NCBI GenBank assembly: GCA_947501685.1
Contig: CANMWQ010000003.1
Span: 186,001 to 250,000, forward strand
Direction: 5' to 3'
Length of the DNA stretch: 64,000 bases
Source of the DNA: an uncultured Litoreibacter sp.
GTDB lineage: Bacteria; Pseudomonadota; Alphaproteobacteria; Rhodobacterales; Rhodobacteraceae
In this document: piece after piece, positions 18,523 to 27,196 of the stretch
Position numbering within the stretch: position 1 is the stretch's first letter
How the letters are laid out: each line of letters opens with the position of its first letter
Notes under the pieces: generated by a model
Seen by the model: the letters and a program-made list of their open reading frames with translations, nothing else
Databases searched by the model: none
What the model was told of the DNA's origin: nothing
Translations under genes and position numbers: made by a program

Positions 18523-19152
18523 TCACGTCGCGTCGTTCTGGTTTTCAGGTCTGGCAGCTTGAAAAGCGGGCAACGCAAGGCAGCGGGTCTCAATCTCCAG
18601 CAGACGCGGATAATCGGTGAGATCAACGCTCCAACGATGCGCGTTGTAAAGCTGCGCGACCAGGCAAATATCGGCAAGGTCGGGCGTCTCGCCAAAGCTG
18701 AAGGGCGTGTCGCGCGCAATCAGAGCGTCATAGGCGGCAAAGCCTTGGCGCATCCAATCCTGCATCCACGCAAGACCTGACGCGTCGTCCGACAGGCTTT
18801 TGACTTTCTTGACGACCTTAAGATTGTTGACCGGATGCACATCGGCGGCAAAGACCATAGCGGCGGCCAAAACATGCGCCCGACGCGTGAGATCGCCTTG
18901 TGGGAGCAATGCAGGCTCAGGAACCAAATGATCGAGATAGTCCAATATCGCCATGGATTGCGTCAGTACGGTTCCGTCATATGTGACAAGTGTCGGCACG
19001 CCCTTGATCGGGTTAAGCGCCACATAGTCACTCGACGCCTGTTCCCCTTTGACCAGATCAACGGGGATGCTCTCGTAGGCAATGCCCTTGAGGTTCAGGG
19101 CAATCCGCACCCGGTAGGAGGTCGTCGAACGCCAATAAGTATATAGTCTCAT
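18523..19152 (-). CDS. maiA: Zeta-class glutathione transferase, maleylacetoacetate isomerase-like
   Basis: 209 residues. N-terminal thioredoxin-fold domain with RSTTSYRVRIALNLKG and LNPIKGVPTLVTYDG, then TQSMAILDYLD, which binds glutathione; the C-terminal helical domain has ADVHPVNNLKVVKKV and PDLADICLVAQLYNAHRW. These are zeta-class features, so isomerisation of maleylacetoacetate or maleylpyruvate is the best guess. The usual SSC[WY]RVR motif reads STTSYRVR, so the cysteine used by typical isomerases is threonine and the substrate may differ. No homogentisate genes are nearby. It lies 89 bases downstream of the aldehyde dehydrogenase on the same strand and may belong to that transcript. 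Confidence 0.8.
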   Translation of the reverse strand: MRLYTYWRSTTSYRVRIALNLKGIAYESIPVDLVKGEQASSDYVALNPIKGVPTLVTYDGTVLTQSMAILDYLDHLVPEPALLPQGDLTRRAHVLAAAMVFAADVHPVNNLKVVKKVKSLSDDASGLAWMQDWMRQGFAAYDALIARDTPFSFGETPDLADICLVAQLYNAHRWSVDLTDYPRLLEIETRCLALPAFQAARPENQNDAT

Positions 19153-19241
19153 GTCTTCCCTCGCGGTTGGTCGAATTTATGTTCCAGATAAGGCGAAGAG
19201 GCCGGGCATCTCATTGGCCAGAGGATGCGGCTCCATGCCTG

Positions 19242-20753
19242 TCACAAGGCGATCAACGCGGATTTCATATGGGTGACCTGATCAACCGCGCGCAAAGATC
19301 TGTCATACCCATACCCGGATTGTTTGACGCCGCCCATCGGGATCGTGTGATCTGTCCCGCCATAGGTGTTGACGTGAACAACGCCCGCTTGAATATCTCG
19401 GACCATTCGATGTGCGCGGGACAGGTCGGACGTCCAGACACCCGCAGCGAGACCAAGATCAGATGCATTGGCCAGCGCCAGCGCCTCTTCCTCCGTCTCG
19501 AAACTTGTCACGGTCAGAACCGGGCCAAACACCTCCTCGCGGAACAGGGCATCCGTGGGCGCAACAGTATCGAATACCGTGGGCGCCATGTAGAAGCCCT
19601 CCGCGTGCAAGGCATGGCCGCCCGTCACGAGCGTTGCGCCGCTTGATTTGGCTTTCTCCACATGTGACAGGTTCAGCGCCAGTTGCGCTTCGGAATGCAC
19701 CGCGCCCACGTCATTGGCAGGATCAAGCGGGTCGCCGATCTTGAGCGCCTCCGCGATGCTCACGATCCGCTCCAAAAGCTGATCTTTGATGGAAGACGCC
19801 ACGATCAGCCGCGCGCCGGCAACGCAGGTCTGGCCAGAGTTGCGGAAGATCGCGCCAACGGCCGCCTTGGCCGCCACATCCAGATCCGGCGTATCTGCAA
19901 ACACGATATTGGGAGATTTGCCCCCCAGCTCCAGATAGACAGGTTTCATATTCGACGCAGCTGACGCGGTCAGCAAATGACGCCCCGTCCCGCCAGAGCC
20001 CGTGAACAACAGCGCGTCTACATCCATATGTCCGGCAAGGGCTGCGCCCGCCTCATGCCCATGTCCGGTGACCACGTTCAGCACGCCGGGTGGCAGGCCA
20101 GCCTCCACCGCAAGTTCGGCCATACGGATGAGGGTCAGTGACGCGCTTTCGGAGGGTTTCAGGACCACCGAATTGCCCATCGCAATGGCAGGCGCGATTT
20201 TCCACGCGCCGATCATCATCGGAAAATTCCAAGGGACCAAGGCGGCCACAACGCCCAGCGGTTCGCGGTGAACAAGGCACAGCTTGTCCTCTGTTGTGGG
20301 AATAACCTCGCCGCCGACCTTGTCGATGGCCTCAGCGTAATAACGGATCGTTTGCGCGGCGGAGCCGGGCTCGGCTTTAAGCGCCATTCCGATCTCGGTG
20401 CCATTGTCGCGTACGCCAAGGACAGCAAGCGGCAACGCCTCGGCCTCGATCAGCTGTGCCCATCTGTTCATAACATCGCGGCGCTTGGAGGGTGCCATCC
20501 GCCGCCAGCGCCCATCGGTAAAGGCCTGCCTCGCCGACGCGACTGCCATATCAATGTCTTCCGCGCGACTCGCTGAGATCTCTGTAAACACCTGCCCGTC
20601 GATGGGTGACACGACATTGATTCGCTCTTTCGTTGGGCTCTGTTTGCCCTCAACGAAGTTGTGAGCCGGATTTACTTGCATGGCACGGATCCGGTTGATT
20701 TCGTTTATATCCAATGGGTTGGCCTCTCTGATCAAGTGTTTGTGATCGCTCAA
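19242..20753 (-). CDS. Aldehyde dehydrogenase (NAD(P)+), PuuC/BADH-like
   Basis: About 503 residues. The ALDH core is complete: VPWNFPMMIGAWKIAPA, LKPSESASLTLIRMAEL, the catalytic glutamate in LELGGKSPN, the catalytic cysteine in RNSGQTCVAGARL, and EVFGPVLTV near the end. Nearest groups are gamma-glutamyl-aminobutyraldehyde and betaine aldehyde dehydrogenases. The start at 20753 is TTG without a clear Shine-Dalgarno site, only 7 bases from the inverted repeat at 20761-20805; ATG 20681 is possible but would shorten the N-terminus. Divergent from the PEP-synthase-like operon, so the two sides probably share control. It is expected to oxidise the aldehyde formed by the GMC enzyme. Confidence 0.9.
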   Translation of the reverse strand: MSDHKHLIREANPLDINEINRIRAMQVNPAHNFVEGKQSPTKERINVVSPIDGQVFTEISASRAEDIDMAVASARQAFTDGRWRRMAPSKRRDVMNRWAQLIEAEALPLAVLGVRDNGTEIGMALKAEPGSAAQTIRYYAEAIDKVGGEVIPTTEDKLCLVHREPLGVVAALVPWNFPMMIGAWKIAPAIAMGNSVVLKPSESASLTLIRMAELAVEAGLPPGVLNVVTGHGHEAGAALAGHMDVDALLFTGSGGTGRHLLTASAASNMKPVYLELGGKSPNIVFADTPDLDVAAKAAVGAIFRNSGQTCVAGARLIVASSIKDQLLERIVSIAEALKIGDPLDPANDVGAVHSEAQLALNLSHVEKAKSSGATLVTGGHALHAEGFYMAPTVFDTVAPTDALFREEVFGPVLTVTSFETEEEALALANASDLGLAAGVWTSDLSRAHRMVRDIQAGVVHVNTYGGTDHTIPMGGVKQSGYGYDRSLRAVDQVTHMKSALIAL

Positions 20754-20760
20754 GTGAATA

Positions 20761-20805
20761 ATTTCGTTGCAAATGAAATGATTTTCGTTTCATTTGCAAC
20801 GAAAT
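20761..20805. promoter_or_regulatory. Divergent operator: perfect 18-bp inverted repeat
   Basis: ATTTCGTTGCAAATGAAA (20761-20778), a 9-base spacer, and its exact reverse complement TTTCATTTGCAACGAAAT (20788-20805). Each arm with one extra base is itself a near-palindrome (ATTTC...GAAAT around a central C), so it can be read as two 19-bp boxes with centres 26 bp apart, the kind of site a MarR dimer binds. It lies in the 155-base gap between the aldehyde dehydrogenase (-) and the PEP-synthase-like operon (+). The MarR gene at 31115 at the far end of the operon is the natural candidate to bind it. Confidence 0.7.
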
Positions 20806-20908
20806 AATATTTGCATCTACCGCAGGGAGGCGCGGTCCATGACACCGACACCACAATTTACCTTTCTCGACGCCCACCGTCGCCCGAACAATAAGTGAGC
20901 TTGATTCA

Positions 20909-21979
20909 ATGACACAGGCGACGACTATGGCAACAGTTTTCAAAATTCAGGCGGGCGGCGCTGAAGAGTTCCTCGGCGGCAAAGGTTTGCGCTTGGGCGA
21001 GCTGGTTTCCATGGGCTGCTCCGTCCCCAAAGGCTTCACCGTCACCGCAGGTGTGCTCGACGCTGTGATCGCAGCCACCGACCTGAACACTGTGATCGAC
21101 GCCGCTTTGGCCGAGGTCGATCCTAAAGACGACGCATCCTGCGACGCCGCCGCCCTGAAAATTTCCGACGCGATTTGCAGCACGCAGCTTCCCGCAGAGA
21201 TCGAAGCCGACATCACGACCGCCTATGAGCAGCTCTGCTACGAGACACGCACCCTCACCTTGCAGGTGGCGGTGCGCTCTTCTGCGGTTGGGGAAGACGC
21301 GAAAGACGCAAGCTTTGCCGGTCAGTTTGAAACCTATCTTGGCGTGTCCGGCACGGATGCTGTCATCGCGCATATCAAACGGGTCTGGGCCAGCCTCTAT
21401 AATGCCCGCGCCATCCAATACCGTGCGCGCAACGGCCTTGGCCTGCATGGCCAAATGGCGGTTGTGGTGCTGGAACTTGTCAATGCCCGCGCGGCTGGCG
21501 TGGCCTTCTCCGCAGACCCGCTGACCGGAAAACGCGACCGTGTCGTGATTGAAGGCAATTGGGGGTTCGGCGAGTCGGTCGTGCAAGGTGTCGTGACGCC
21601 GGACCGCGCGACGGTTGATAAGGCCGATCTGCGGGTGCTGGATTATGCGGTCGCCGAGAAAGTCATCGTGTCGGTCTATGAGCCCGACCAGCGCCTTGTC
21701 GTCGAAATCCCGATGCCCGCGCTCTTCCGCTCCGAGCCCGTCCTGAATGACGAAGAGATCACCGCCATTGCAAAAGCCGTGCGCGAGGTCGAGGAAACTG
21801 CAGGCTACCCGATTGATGTGGAATGGGTCATCCCGCTGCACCGCCAGGCCGGTGACGCCCCTGTTCTGGTGCAGGTGCGCCCGATCACAACCCTCCCCGA
21901 GGAAGAAAAAGCGCCCGCCGCGGCGTGGAACCCCGCTGCCTATGCCAGCAAATACGCGTTTGGACAGAAGAATGGCTGA
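20909..21979 (+). CDS. Stand-alone PEP synthase-type ATP-binding subunit (PPDK_N domain)
   Basis: 356 residues that cover only the N-terminal, ATP-grasp half of PEP synthase / pyruvate phosphate dikinase. Visible motifs are GGKGLRLGELVSMGCSVPKGF, LQVAVRSSAVGEDAKDASFAGQ near 125, KRVWASLYNARAIQYR, VLELVNARAAGVAFSADPLTG, GNWGFGESVVQG and the terminal VEWVI and VQVRPIT. The swivelling phosphohistidine domain is absent here and is found on the separate protein at 28654-30375. The closest known parallel is the roughly 40-kDa subunit of phenylphosphate synthase, which transfers the beta-phosphate of ATP through the partner's histidine. First gene of the ten-gene run; overlaps the GMC gene by 8 bases. 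Confidence 0.85.
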   Translation: MTQATTMATVFKIQAGGAEEFLGGKGLRLGELVSMGCSVPKGFTVTAGVLDAVIAATDLNTVIDAALAEVDPKDDASCDAAALKISDAICSTQLPAEIEADITTAYEQLCYETRTLTLQVAVRSSAVGEDAKDASFAGQFETYLGVSGTDAVIAHIKRVWASLYNARAIQYRARNGLGLHGQMAVVVLELVNARAAGVAFSADPLTGKRDRVVIEGNWGFGESVVQGVVTPDRATVDKADLRVLDYAVAEKVIVSVYEPDQRLVVEIPMPALFRSEPVLNDEEITAIAKAVREVEETAGYPIDVEWVIPLHRQAGDAPVLVQVRPITTLPEEEKAPAAAWNPAAYASKYAFGQKNG

Positions 21980-23582
21980 GCGGGTTTTTGATTATGTTGT
22001 CGTTGGGGCGGGCTCTGCCGGGGCCACCTTGGCCGCGCGTTTGTCGGAAGACCCATCCGTCAGCGTCTGCCTGATCGAGGCCGGGCCAAAGGATCAACAT
22101 CCCGCCATCGCAATTCCGCTGGGTTTGATCTGGCTCTCCAAGCACCCAAAGCTGAACTGGCTTTACAGCTCCACCACGCAAGAGGCCCTGGGCGGGCGCA
22201 AAATCTCCGTGCCTCGCGGCAAGGTGTTGGGCGGCTCGTCTGCCATCAACGGAATGATCTATATTCGCGGTCAGGCCGAGGATTACGACGCATGGGCCGC
22301 GCAGGGCTGCACGGGCTGGGGTTTTGAAGATGTGCTGCCCTATTTCAAGAAATCCGAGACCAACACCGCTGTCGATGTTGACGCAGAGTTTCACGGCACC
22401 GCAGGCCCGCTGACCGTAGAGCGTTTGAAAGACCCAAGCCCGATGGATGCGGTTTTCGTTGAGGCGGCCAATGAGCTGCAATTCCGCGCCAACTCCGATT
22501 TCAACGGTGAAACGCAGGAAGGCGTCGGCGTCTATCAGGTCACACAGGATGCAGGTCGGCGCATGAGCAGCGCACGGGCGTTCCTGACCGGAGCACGCAA
22601 GCGCGCGAACCTGACAATCCTGACGGAGACCTCCGTTGAAACATTAGAAGTCGAGAATTCCCGCGTGACGGCCGTCTCCCTGACAGGGGACGCGTCGGAC
22701 AAGCTGCGCGCCAATCTCGAAGTGATCCTCTGCGCCGGGGCCATCGGCTCCCCGGAGATTTTGCTCAAATCGGGCATTGGCCCGGCCGCGCAACTGCAAG
22801 CCGCAGGTCTACGGGTCGTGCATGATCTGCCCGGCGTTGGCCAGAACCTGCAAGAGCATGTCGATTGCATGGTGATCTGCAAAACCAAATCTTCCGCACC
22901 TTACGGCATCTCGCTGGCCGCCTTGCCGCGTCTTGGGCTCGACGGCATCAAATATCTGGTGGCGCGGCGCGGAATGCTGGCGTCGAACATGGTCGAGGCC
23001 GGTGGCTTTGTCCGCTCCGCCCCCGATGTTGAGACGCCAGATCTGCAATTCCATTTTATCCCCGGTCGCAAAAGCCATCGTGGCCGGATGATCGAATGGG
23101 GTCATGGCGTGTCGCTGCATGCCTGCGTGTTGCGCCCCAAAAGCCGTGGGTCGGTCAGCCTCGACGACCACGCCGCGTTGCAAATTGATCTGGGCCTGCT
23201 GACCCATGAAGACGATCTCCAACTGCTGACAAAAGGCGTAAAGCTGGCCCGCGATATCCTGCACCAGTCGCCGTTTGCGCCTTACGGGCTGGAAGAAATT
23301 CTGCCGGGCCAAGACACGGCTGACGCAGAGCTGAAAAGCTTCGTGCGCGCCAATGCCCGCACCGTCTATCACCCCGTCGGCACCTGCGCGATGGGCCATG
23401 GGCCAGAGGCCGTCACGGCCCCTGATCTCAAAGTCCACGGCCTGTCCAACCTGCGCGTCGTCGATGCCTCCATCATGCCCACCATCATTAGCGGCAACAC
23501 CAATGCACCTACAATCATGATCGCTGAAAAAGCAGCCGATCTTATTGCGAAAAACCGTACCCAATTCTCATCTGCGGCCTAG
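21972..23582 (+). CDS. GMC-family FAD-dependent alcohol dehydrogenase/oxidase
   Basis: 536 residues, choline dehydrogenase-like. The N-terminal FAD motif is FDYVVVGAGSAGATLAARLSE, followed by GGSSAINGMIYIRGQAEDYDAW, the second GMC signature GAIGSPEILLKSGIGP, and the C-terminal catalytic part VYHPVGTCAMGHG with active-site His and GNTNAPTIMIAEKAADLI. It probably oxidises a primary alcohol to the aldehyde, handing electrons to the respiratory chain or oxygen. The ATG lies inside the end of the PEP-synthase-like gene (8-base overlap), so translation is coupled. The aldehyde dehydrogenase across the divergent promoter is the obvious next step. Not polyethylene glycol- or choline-specific by anything visible. 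Confidence 0.9.
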   Translation: MAERVFDYVVVGAGSAGATLAARLSEDPSVSVCLIEAGPKDQHPAIAIPLGLIWLSKHPKLNWLYSSTTQEALGGRKISVPRGKVLGGSSAINGMIYIRGQAEDYDAWAAQGCTGWGFEDVLPYFKKSETNTAVDVDAEFHGTAGPLTVERLKDPSPMDAVFVEAANELQFRANSDFNGETQEGVGVYQVTQDAGRRMSSARAFLTGARKRANLTILTETSVETLEVENSRVTAVSLTGDASDKLRANLEVILCAGAIGSPEILLKSGIGPAAQLQAAGLRVVHDLPGVGQNLQEHVDCMVICKTKSSAPYGISLAALPRLGLDGIKYLVARRGMLASNMVEAGGFVRSAPDVETPDLQFHFIPGRKSHRGRMIEWGHGVSLHACVLRPKSRGSVSLDDHAALQIDLGLLTHEDDLQLLTKGVKLARDILHQSPFAPYGLEEILPGQDTADAELKSFVRANARTVYHPVGTCAMGHGPEAVTAPDLKVHGLSNLRVVDASIMPTIISGNTNAPTIMIAEKAADLIAKNRTQFSSAA

Positions 23583-23613
23583 GGCCTGCGACGACATCAA
23601 GAAGGAACACCCC

Positions 23614-23925
23614 ATGAAAAAGATTTTTACCCCCCTCGCCCCCATGATCATCGGCCTGATTGCTCTGCCAACGGCCAGCTTCTCGGAAAGCGGCGCCCTG
23701 TCGCAGGCCTGTGCAATCAACGTGGGATGGGTCGGAACACCAGCCATCGTACAGAGCGGCTCTGACGCCCTGGCCTCCGCCGACAGTTCATTGGCAACGC
23801 GCTTGGTCGCAGCCGCCTCCGCCGACATGGCACTGGAGCAAGAGGGCGAGGCACAGCCACAACGCATAGCAGCCAAGGCCTGCGGCGTCAGCGCCGCCGA
23901 CCCCTACCAGCTTGCACAAAACTAA
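23614..23925 (+). CDS. Small exported protein of unknown function
   Basis: 103 residues. The N-terminus MKKIFTPLAPMIIGLIALPTASFS is a signal peptide with an alanine-rich end near residue 22. The mature part is about 80 residues, acidic and alanine-rich, with two cysteines (ACAIN and AACG-type KACGVS) that may form a disulfide. GAAGGA lies about 10 bases before the ATG. It sits between the GMC gene and the ABC binding protein, so it acts in the periplasm and could be an accessory to the GMC enzyme or the binding protein. I do not recognise a family. Confidence 0.7.
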   Translation: MKKIFTPLAPMIIGLIALPTASFSESGALSQACAINVGWVGTPAIVQSGSDALASADSSLATRLVAAASADMALEQEGEAQPQRIAAKACGVSAADPYQLAQN

Positions 23926-24018
23926 CGGCAACACGCAATCTCATCTGTCGCAGCCATAAGGCACGACATCTATCTGCGGCCTCAGGCCGAACGCTAAAAA
24001 AACGGGAGGAACAGTTTC

Positions 24019-25260
24019 ATGAAGATATACTTTGCAACATTCGCACTCATCGCCCCCATCGCGGTGGTCGCCGCTATGGTGCCAACAGTTGGCCTTGCCG
24101 ATGGCCATGCGGCACCGGCTGTCTGTGGGACGGGCGAGGCCGCAACCGGTGAGCCCATCCGCATCGGCGCCATTGTCGGCCAGACCGGACCTGCTGACTT
24201 TTCGTCAGCGGCCAAATCCGCTGCAGCCGTGTTTGCCTGTGTGAACGCAAATGGCGGCATTGATGGCCGCCCGATCGAATATCTCATCGAAGACGACGCG
24301 TGGAACCCCGAAAACGCCGCCAACGCGGCCGCGAAACTGGTGACGGATCAGGGCGTAGTGGCCATGGCCGGCTCAACCTCCTTTGTGGAATGCGGCACCA
24401 ATGCGGGCTTCTATAAAGACAACGGCGTCGGCGTCATTGCCGGGGTCGGCGTGCCCCGCGAATGCTTCTTTTCGGAAAACATCGCGCCGATGAATATGGG
24501 CCCACGCCTGTCCACTCTGGGGGCCGCGATTGACGCCTACGAAAACAACGGCGCGCGCAGCTTTGTCTGCATGGCGCCAAATATCCCAAATGTAGGCGGT
24601 TGGTTCTGCGAAGGCCTTGCCGCATGGGGCGCTGACAAGGGCGTGACAGTCGCCAATGTGTTGCACGACCCCGCAACGCTTGATCCGACATCTCTGGTGC
24701 TGCAAGCCATGTCCTCTGACCCTGACGCCATTCTGGTGGCCGAACCGGCCCCGGCGGCGATCCCGATTTTCAATGCCGCCGAAGATCAGGACCTGCTCGA
24801 CGAGGCGCTCTGGCTGGGCCCCACCTCCATCTATGACACCGCCTTCCCGGACGCTGTGGGCGACTATTGGGACGGAGCCGTGCGTGCGCATATCGAGTTC
24901 AACGCGCTCGACAGTGACGGCGAGGACAATCAGGCGTGGCTGAGCATCATGGAAAGCCACGGCCAATCCGGTGATCCGCTCGATAGCTTCAGCCAGGCGG
25001 GCTATCTGTCGGCCAAAGCCATCCTCGGCGTGTTGCGCGACATTGACGGCGACATCACACGCGATGCGGTCCTGGCCGGGCTGAAGAGCATGACGCCGAT
25101 GCAAAGCGATCTGCTATGCGGTGAGTGGGCCTTTGGAGAGGGCGCGCGTCACAACGCAAACCAATCCGGTCGGATTGCGACGGTCAAGGATGGCGCATGG
25201 GAAGTGACCCGTGAGTGCTTCCGCTCTGACGATCCTGAACTTGCTGACATCGCTCAGTAA
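24019..25260 (+). CDS. Liv-type ABC transporter periplasmic substrate-binding protein
   Basis: 413 residues with a signal peptide (cleavage after VGLADG-type end near residue 28). The fold is that of LivJ/type I binding proteins: EPIRIGAIVGQTGPADFSSAAK, NANGGIDGRPIEYLIEDDAWNPENAANAAAKLV, AMAGSTSFVECGTNAGFY, and SQAGYLSAKAILGVL. The mature chain has eight cysteines, spread in pairs such as VCGTG/FACVN, VECGT/RECFF and FVCMAP/WFCEG, which is many for this family and suggests several disulfides. GGGAGGA is 8 bases before the ATG. Substrate is not predictable; Liv-type systems take amino acids, amides, aromatic acids and other small organics. Confidence 0.9.
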   Translation: MKIYFATFALIAPIAVVAAMVPTVGLADGHAAPAVCGTGEAATGEPIRIGAIVGQTGPADFSSAAKSAAAVFACVNANGGIDGRPIEYLIEDDAWNPENAANAAAKLVTDQGVVAMAGSTSFVECGTNAGFYKDNGVGVIAGVGVPRECFFSENIAPMNMGPRLSTLGAAIDAYENNGARSFVCMAPNIPNVGGWFCEGLAAWGADKGVTVANVLHDPATLDPTSLVLQAMSSDPDAILVAEPAPAAIPIFNAAEDQDLLDEALWLGPTSIYDTAFPDAVGDYWDGAVRAHIEFNALDSDGEDNQAWLSIMESHGQSGDPLDSFSQAGYLSAKAILGVLRDIDGDITRDAVLAGLKSMTPMQSDLLCGEWAFGEGARHNANQSGRIATVKDGAWEVTRECFRSDDPELADIAQ

Positions 25261-25280
25261 TCTGACCCCTGAGGACGACA

Positions 25281-26150
25281 ATGCCCGATCTTACTCCCTT
25301 TCTTGTCACAGGCTTTGCTCTCGGCGCGATCTATGCGCTGGCAGGCCTTGGGATTGTCGTCCTCTATCGGGCAACCGGAGAGCTCAACTTCGCCTTCGGC
25401 GCGCTCGCCGCTGCCTCCGCCATGGTCACATGGCAAGCCCATGAATGGGGCCTTCACATTTGGCTGGCCTGTTTCGTCGGCATTGTGACCGCCACCCTCA
25501 TCTCCGCAGCCTACGGCGCGCTTGTCTCCGCCAAGGTCGCGCATCGAACGGATGTGATCAAAGCGGTTGCGACGCTTGGCCTGGCGCTGATCATCTTGGG
25601 CCTCGCCTATTGGATCTGGGGCGACTCGCCCCGCCGTCTGCGCCTGCCGCTGCGCGCCCTGAACACCGAACTGTTCGGCGTCCGGGTCACCGGGGCGCGG
25701 GTGGTTGCCATCGGCTTTTGTCTGGTCGCGGCCATTGGGATCACGGCCCTGCTGACAAAAACCCGCATGGGGCTGCAAATGCGCGCCCTTGCTGACACGC
25801 GTGATCTGTCCGCCCTGATCGGCATTGATGTGGAGCGCGTCACGCTGCTGGCATGGGTCGGCTCGGGCGTTCTTGCCGGGGTCGCGGGTATTCTCTTGGG
25901 CACCCTCGTGCGCCTTGATCCCGGTGTGTTGACCTTCATGGTCGTCCCCTCATTGGCCGCCGCGATCCTCGGAGGGCTTCGCTCGCTCTGGCTCACGCTG
26001 CTGGGCGGTTTGGCCATCGGTATGCTTGAGGCTGTGGCCACACCGTTCCAAACCATTGCGCCCTACCGCTCACTGGCGCCGTTCATCGTGGCAATCGCGG
26101 TCCTGATGGTGCTGCCCGCTGCCGCCTTCCGGTCGGAAAGGGCAAGCTGA
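25281..26150 (+). CDS. Liv-type ABC transporter permease (LivH-like)
   Basis: 289 residues, about eight membrane helices, with the LivH pattern: N-terminal FLVTGFALGAIYALAGLGIVVLYRATGELNFAFGAL, the EAA-like cytoplasmic loop TKTRMGLQMRALADTRDLSALIGIDVERV, and the C-terminal FMVVPSLAAAILGGLRSLWLTLLGGLAIGM. Starts 20 bases after the binding-protein gene; its TGA overlaps the ATG of the next permease gene (ATGA). Confidence 0.93.
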   Translation: MPDLTPFLVTGFALGAIYALAGLGIVVLYRATGELNFAFGALAAASAMVTWQAHEWGLHIWLACFVGIVTATLISAAYGALVSAKVAHRTDVIKAVATLGLALIILGLAYWIWGDSPRRLRLPLRALNTELFGVRVTGARVVAIGFCLVAAIGITALLTKTRMGLQMRALADTRDLSALIGIDVERVTLLAWVGSGVLAGVAGILLGTLVRLDPGVLTFMVVPSLAAAILGGLRSLWLTLLGGLAIGMLEAVATPFQTIAPYRSLAPFIVAIAVLMVLPAAAFRSERAS

Positions 26151-27196
26151 TGACCGCCACACATATCCAAGACGTCACCCAGAGCGGCGGCCCGACACAG
26201 CCGGGTTTTGTCAAACGCATGTGGCGCGACAATGCCGGCACGATCATCACGCTCGGCCTGCTGATCACGATTGTCCCGTTCCTGCCGGTCTACTGGATCC
26301 GCGTCTTCACCTCGATGATGGCGGTCGCCGCTGCCGCGCAAGGGGTGGCGATCCTGCATGAGCGGATAGGCCATGTATCTCTCGCGGGCATCGGCATGAT
26401 GGCTGTGGGGGGATGGATCGGGCTGCGCGTCGCGCATGGGCTTGGCCTGCCCTTTGAGATCAATCTGCTTGTCGCCGCCATTGGGGCGGGCGCAATCGGC
26501 GCCTTGCTGGGCCTGCCGGGCATTCGCCATAAGGGTCTGATCTTCGCTCTGGTGACGCTGATGTTTGCCGCTGGCCTGCATGTCGTGGTCAGCTCCGTCG
26601 GCTTCCCCGACGGCGGCAGCGGCTTCTGGGGCCGCGTCTCTGGCAGTCAGGAACGCGCCTTCATGGCCCGCCCTGCCGTCGCGCAGTCGGACCACGCCTA
26701 TTTCATCTACACGACCCTCATTGTCACGCTGGCCTTTGGCCTCACCTATGCCATCCTGAAATCCAGCGCTGGCCGTGCCTGGGCGATGATCCGGGCCGGG
26801 GATGCTGTCGCCAAATCCGCAGGCGTCAACATGAAAGCCGCGCGGTTCAAGGCCTTCTTCCTCGCCGGAGCCCTGAGCGGCATTGGCGGCTGCCTGATGG
26901 CCGGGTCCATCGGTCAACTTGACGGGCGCAGCTTTGACGCGCTGCAATCGCTGCTGCTTTACGGGCTGGTCATCGTCGCGGGGCCGTGGTCGCTGGCGGC
27001 TGCTTTGATTGCGGCATTCCTCTACCGTGTGTTCCCTGCCCTGCTCGACAGCTGGGGCGTTGATGGCGACATTGCGATGATCATTTTCGGGATCGCGCTG
27101 ATCCATGCGATTGTGAACGCGCCGCGTGGCATCGCGGGCCAGTTGCAGGACCTCAGCGCCCTAATCTCCTCGAAATTCGGAGGGGCCGCGAGATGA
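26150..27196 (+). CDS. Liv-type ABC transporter permease (LivM-like)
   Basis: 348 residues. LivM features are AAQGVAILHERIGHVSLAGIGMMAVGG near the N-terminus, LLGLPGIRHKGLIFALVTLMFA, the cytoplasmic loop SSAGRAWAMIRAGDAVAKSAGVNMKAARFKAF, and the late helices ALIAAFLYRVFPALL. A hydrophilic N-terminal extension of about 30 residues precedes the first helix. It forms the second half of the membrane channel with the LivH-like protein. Gene overlaps at both ends are ATGA type, so the four transporter genes are translationally coupled. Confidence 0.93.
   Translation: MTATHIQDVTQSGGPTQPGFVKRMWRDNAGTIITLGLLITIVPFLPVYWIRVFTSMMAVAAAAQGVAILHERIGHVSLAGIGMMAVGGWIGLRVAHGLGLPFEINLLVAAIGAGAIGALLGLPGIRHKGLIFALVTLMFAAGLHVVVSSVGFPDGGSGFWGRVSGSQERAFMARPAVAQSDHAYFIYTTLIVTLAFGLTYAILKSSAGRAWAMIRAGDAVAKSAGVNMKAARFKAFFLAGALSGIGGCLMAGSIGQLDGRSFDALQSLLLYGLVIVAGPWSLAAALIAAFLYRVFPALLDSWGVDGDIAMIIFGIALIHAIVNAPRGIAGQLQDLSALISSKFGGAAR

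Noticed and set aside
20909-21979. The ATP-binding protein as a rifampicin phosphotransferase
   Set aside because: That enzyme is one chain with both halves fused; here the halves are separate, among catabolic and transport genes.
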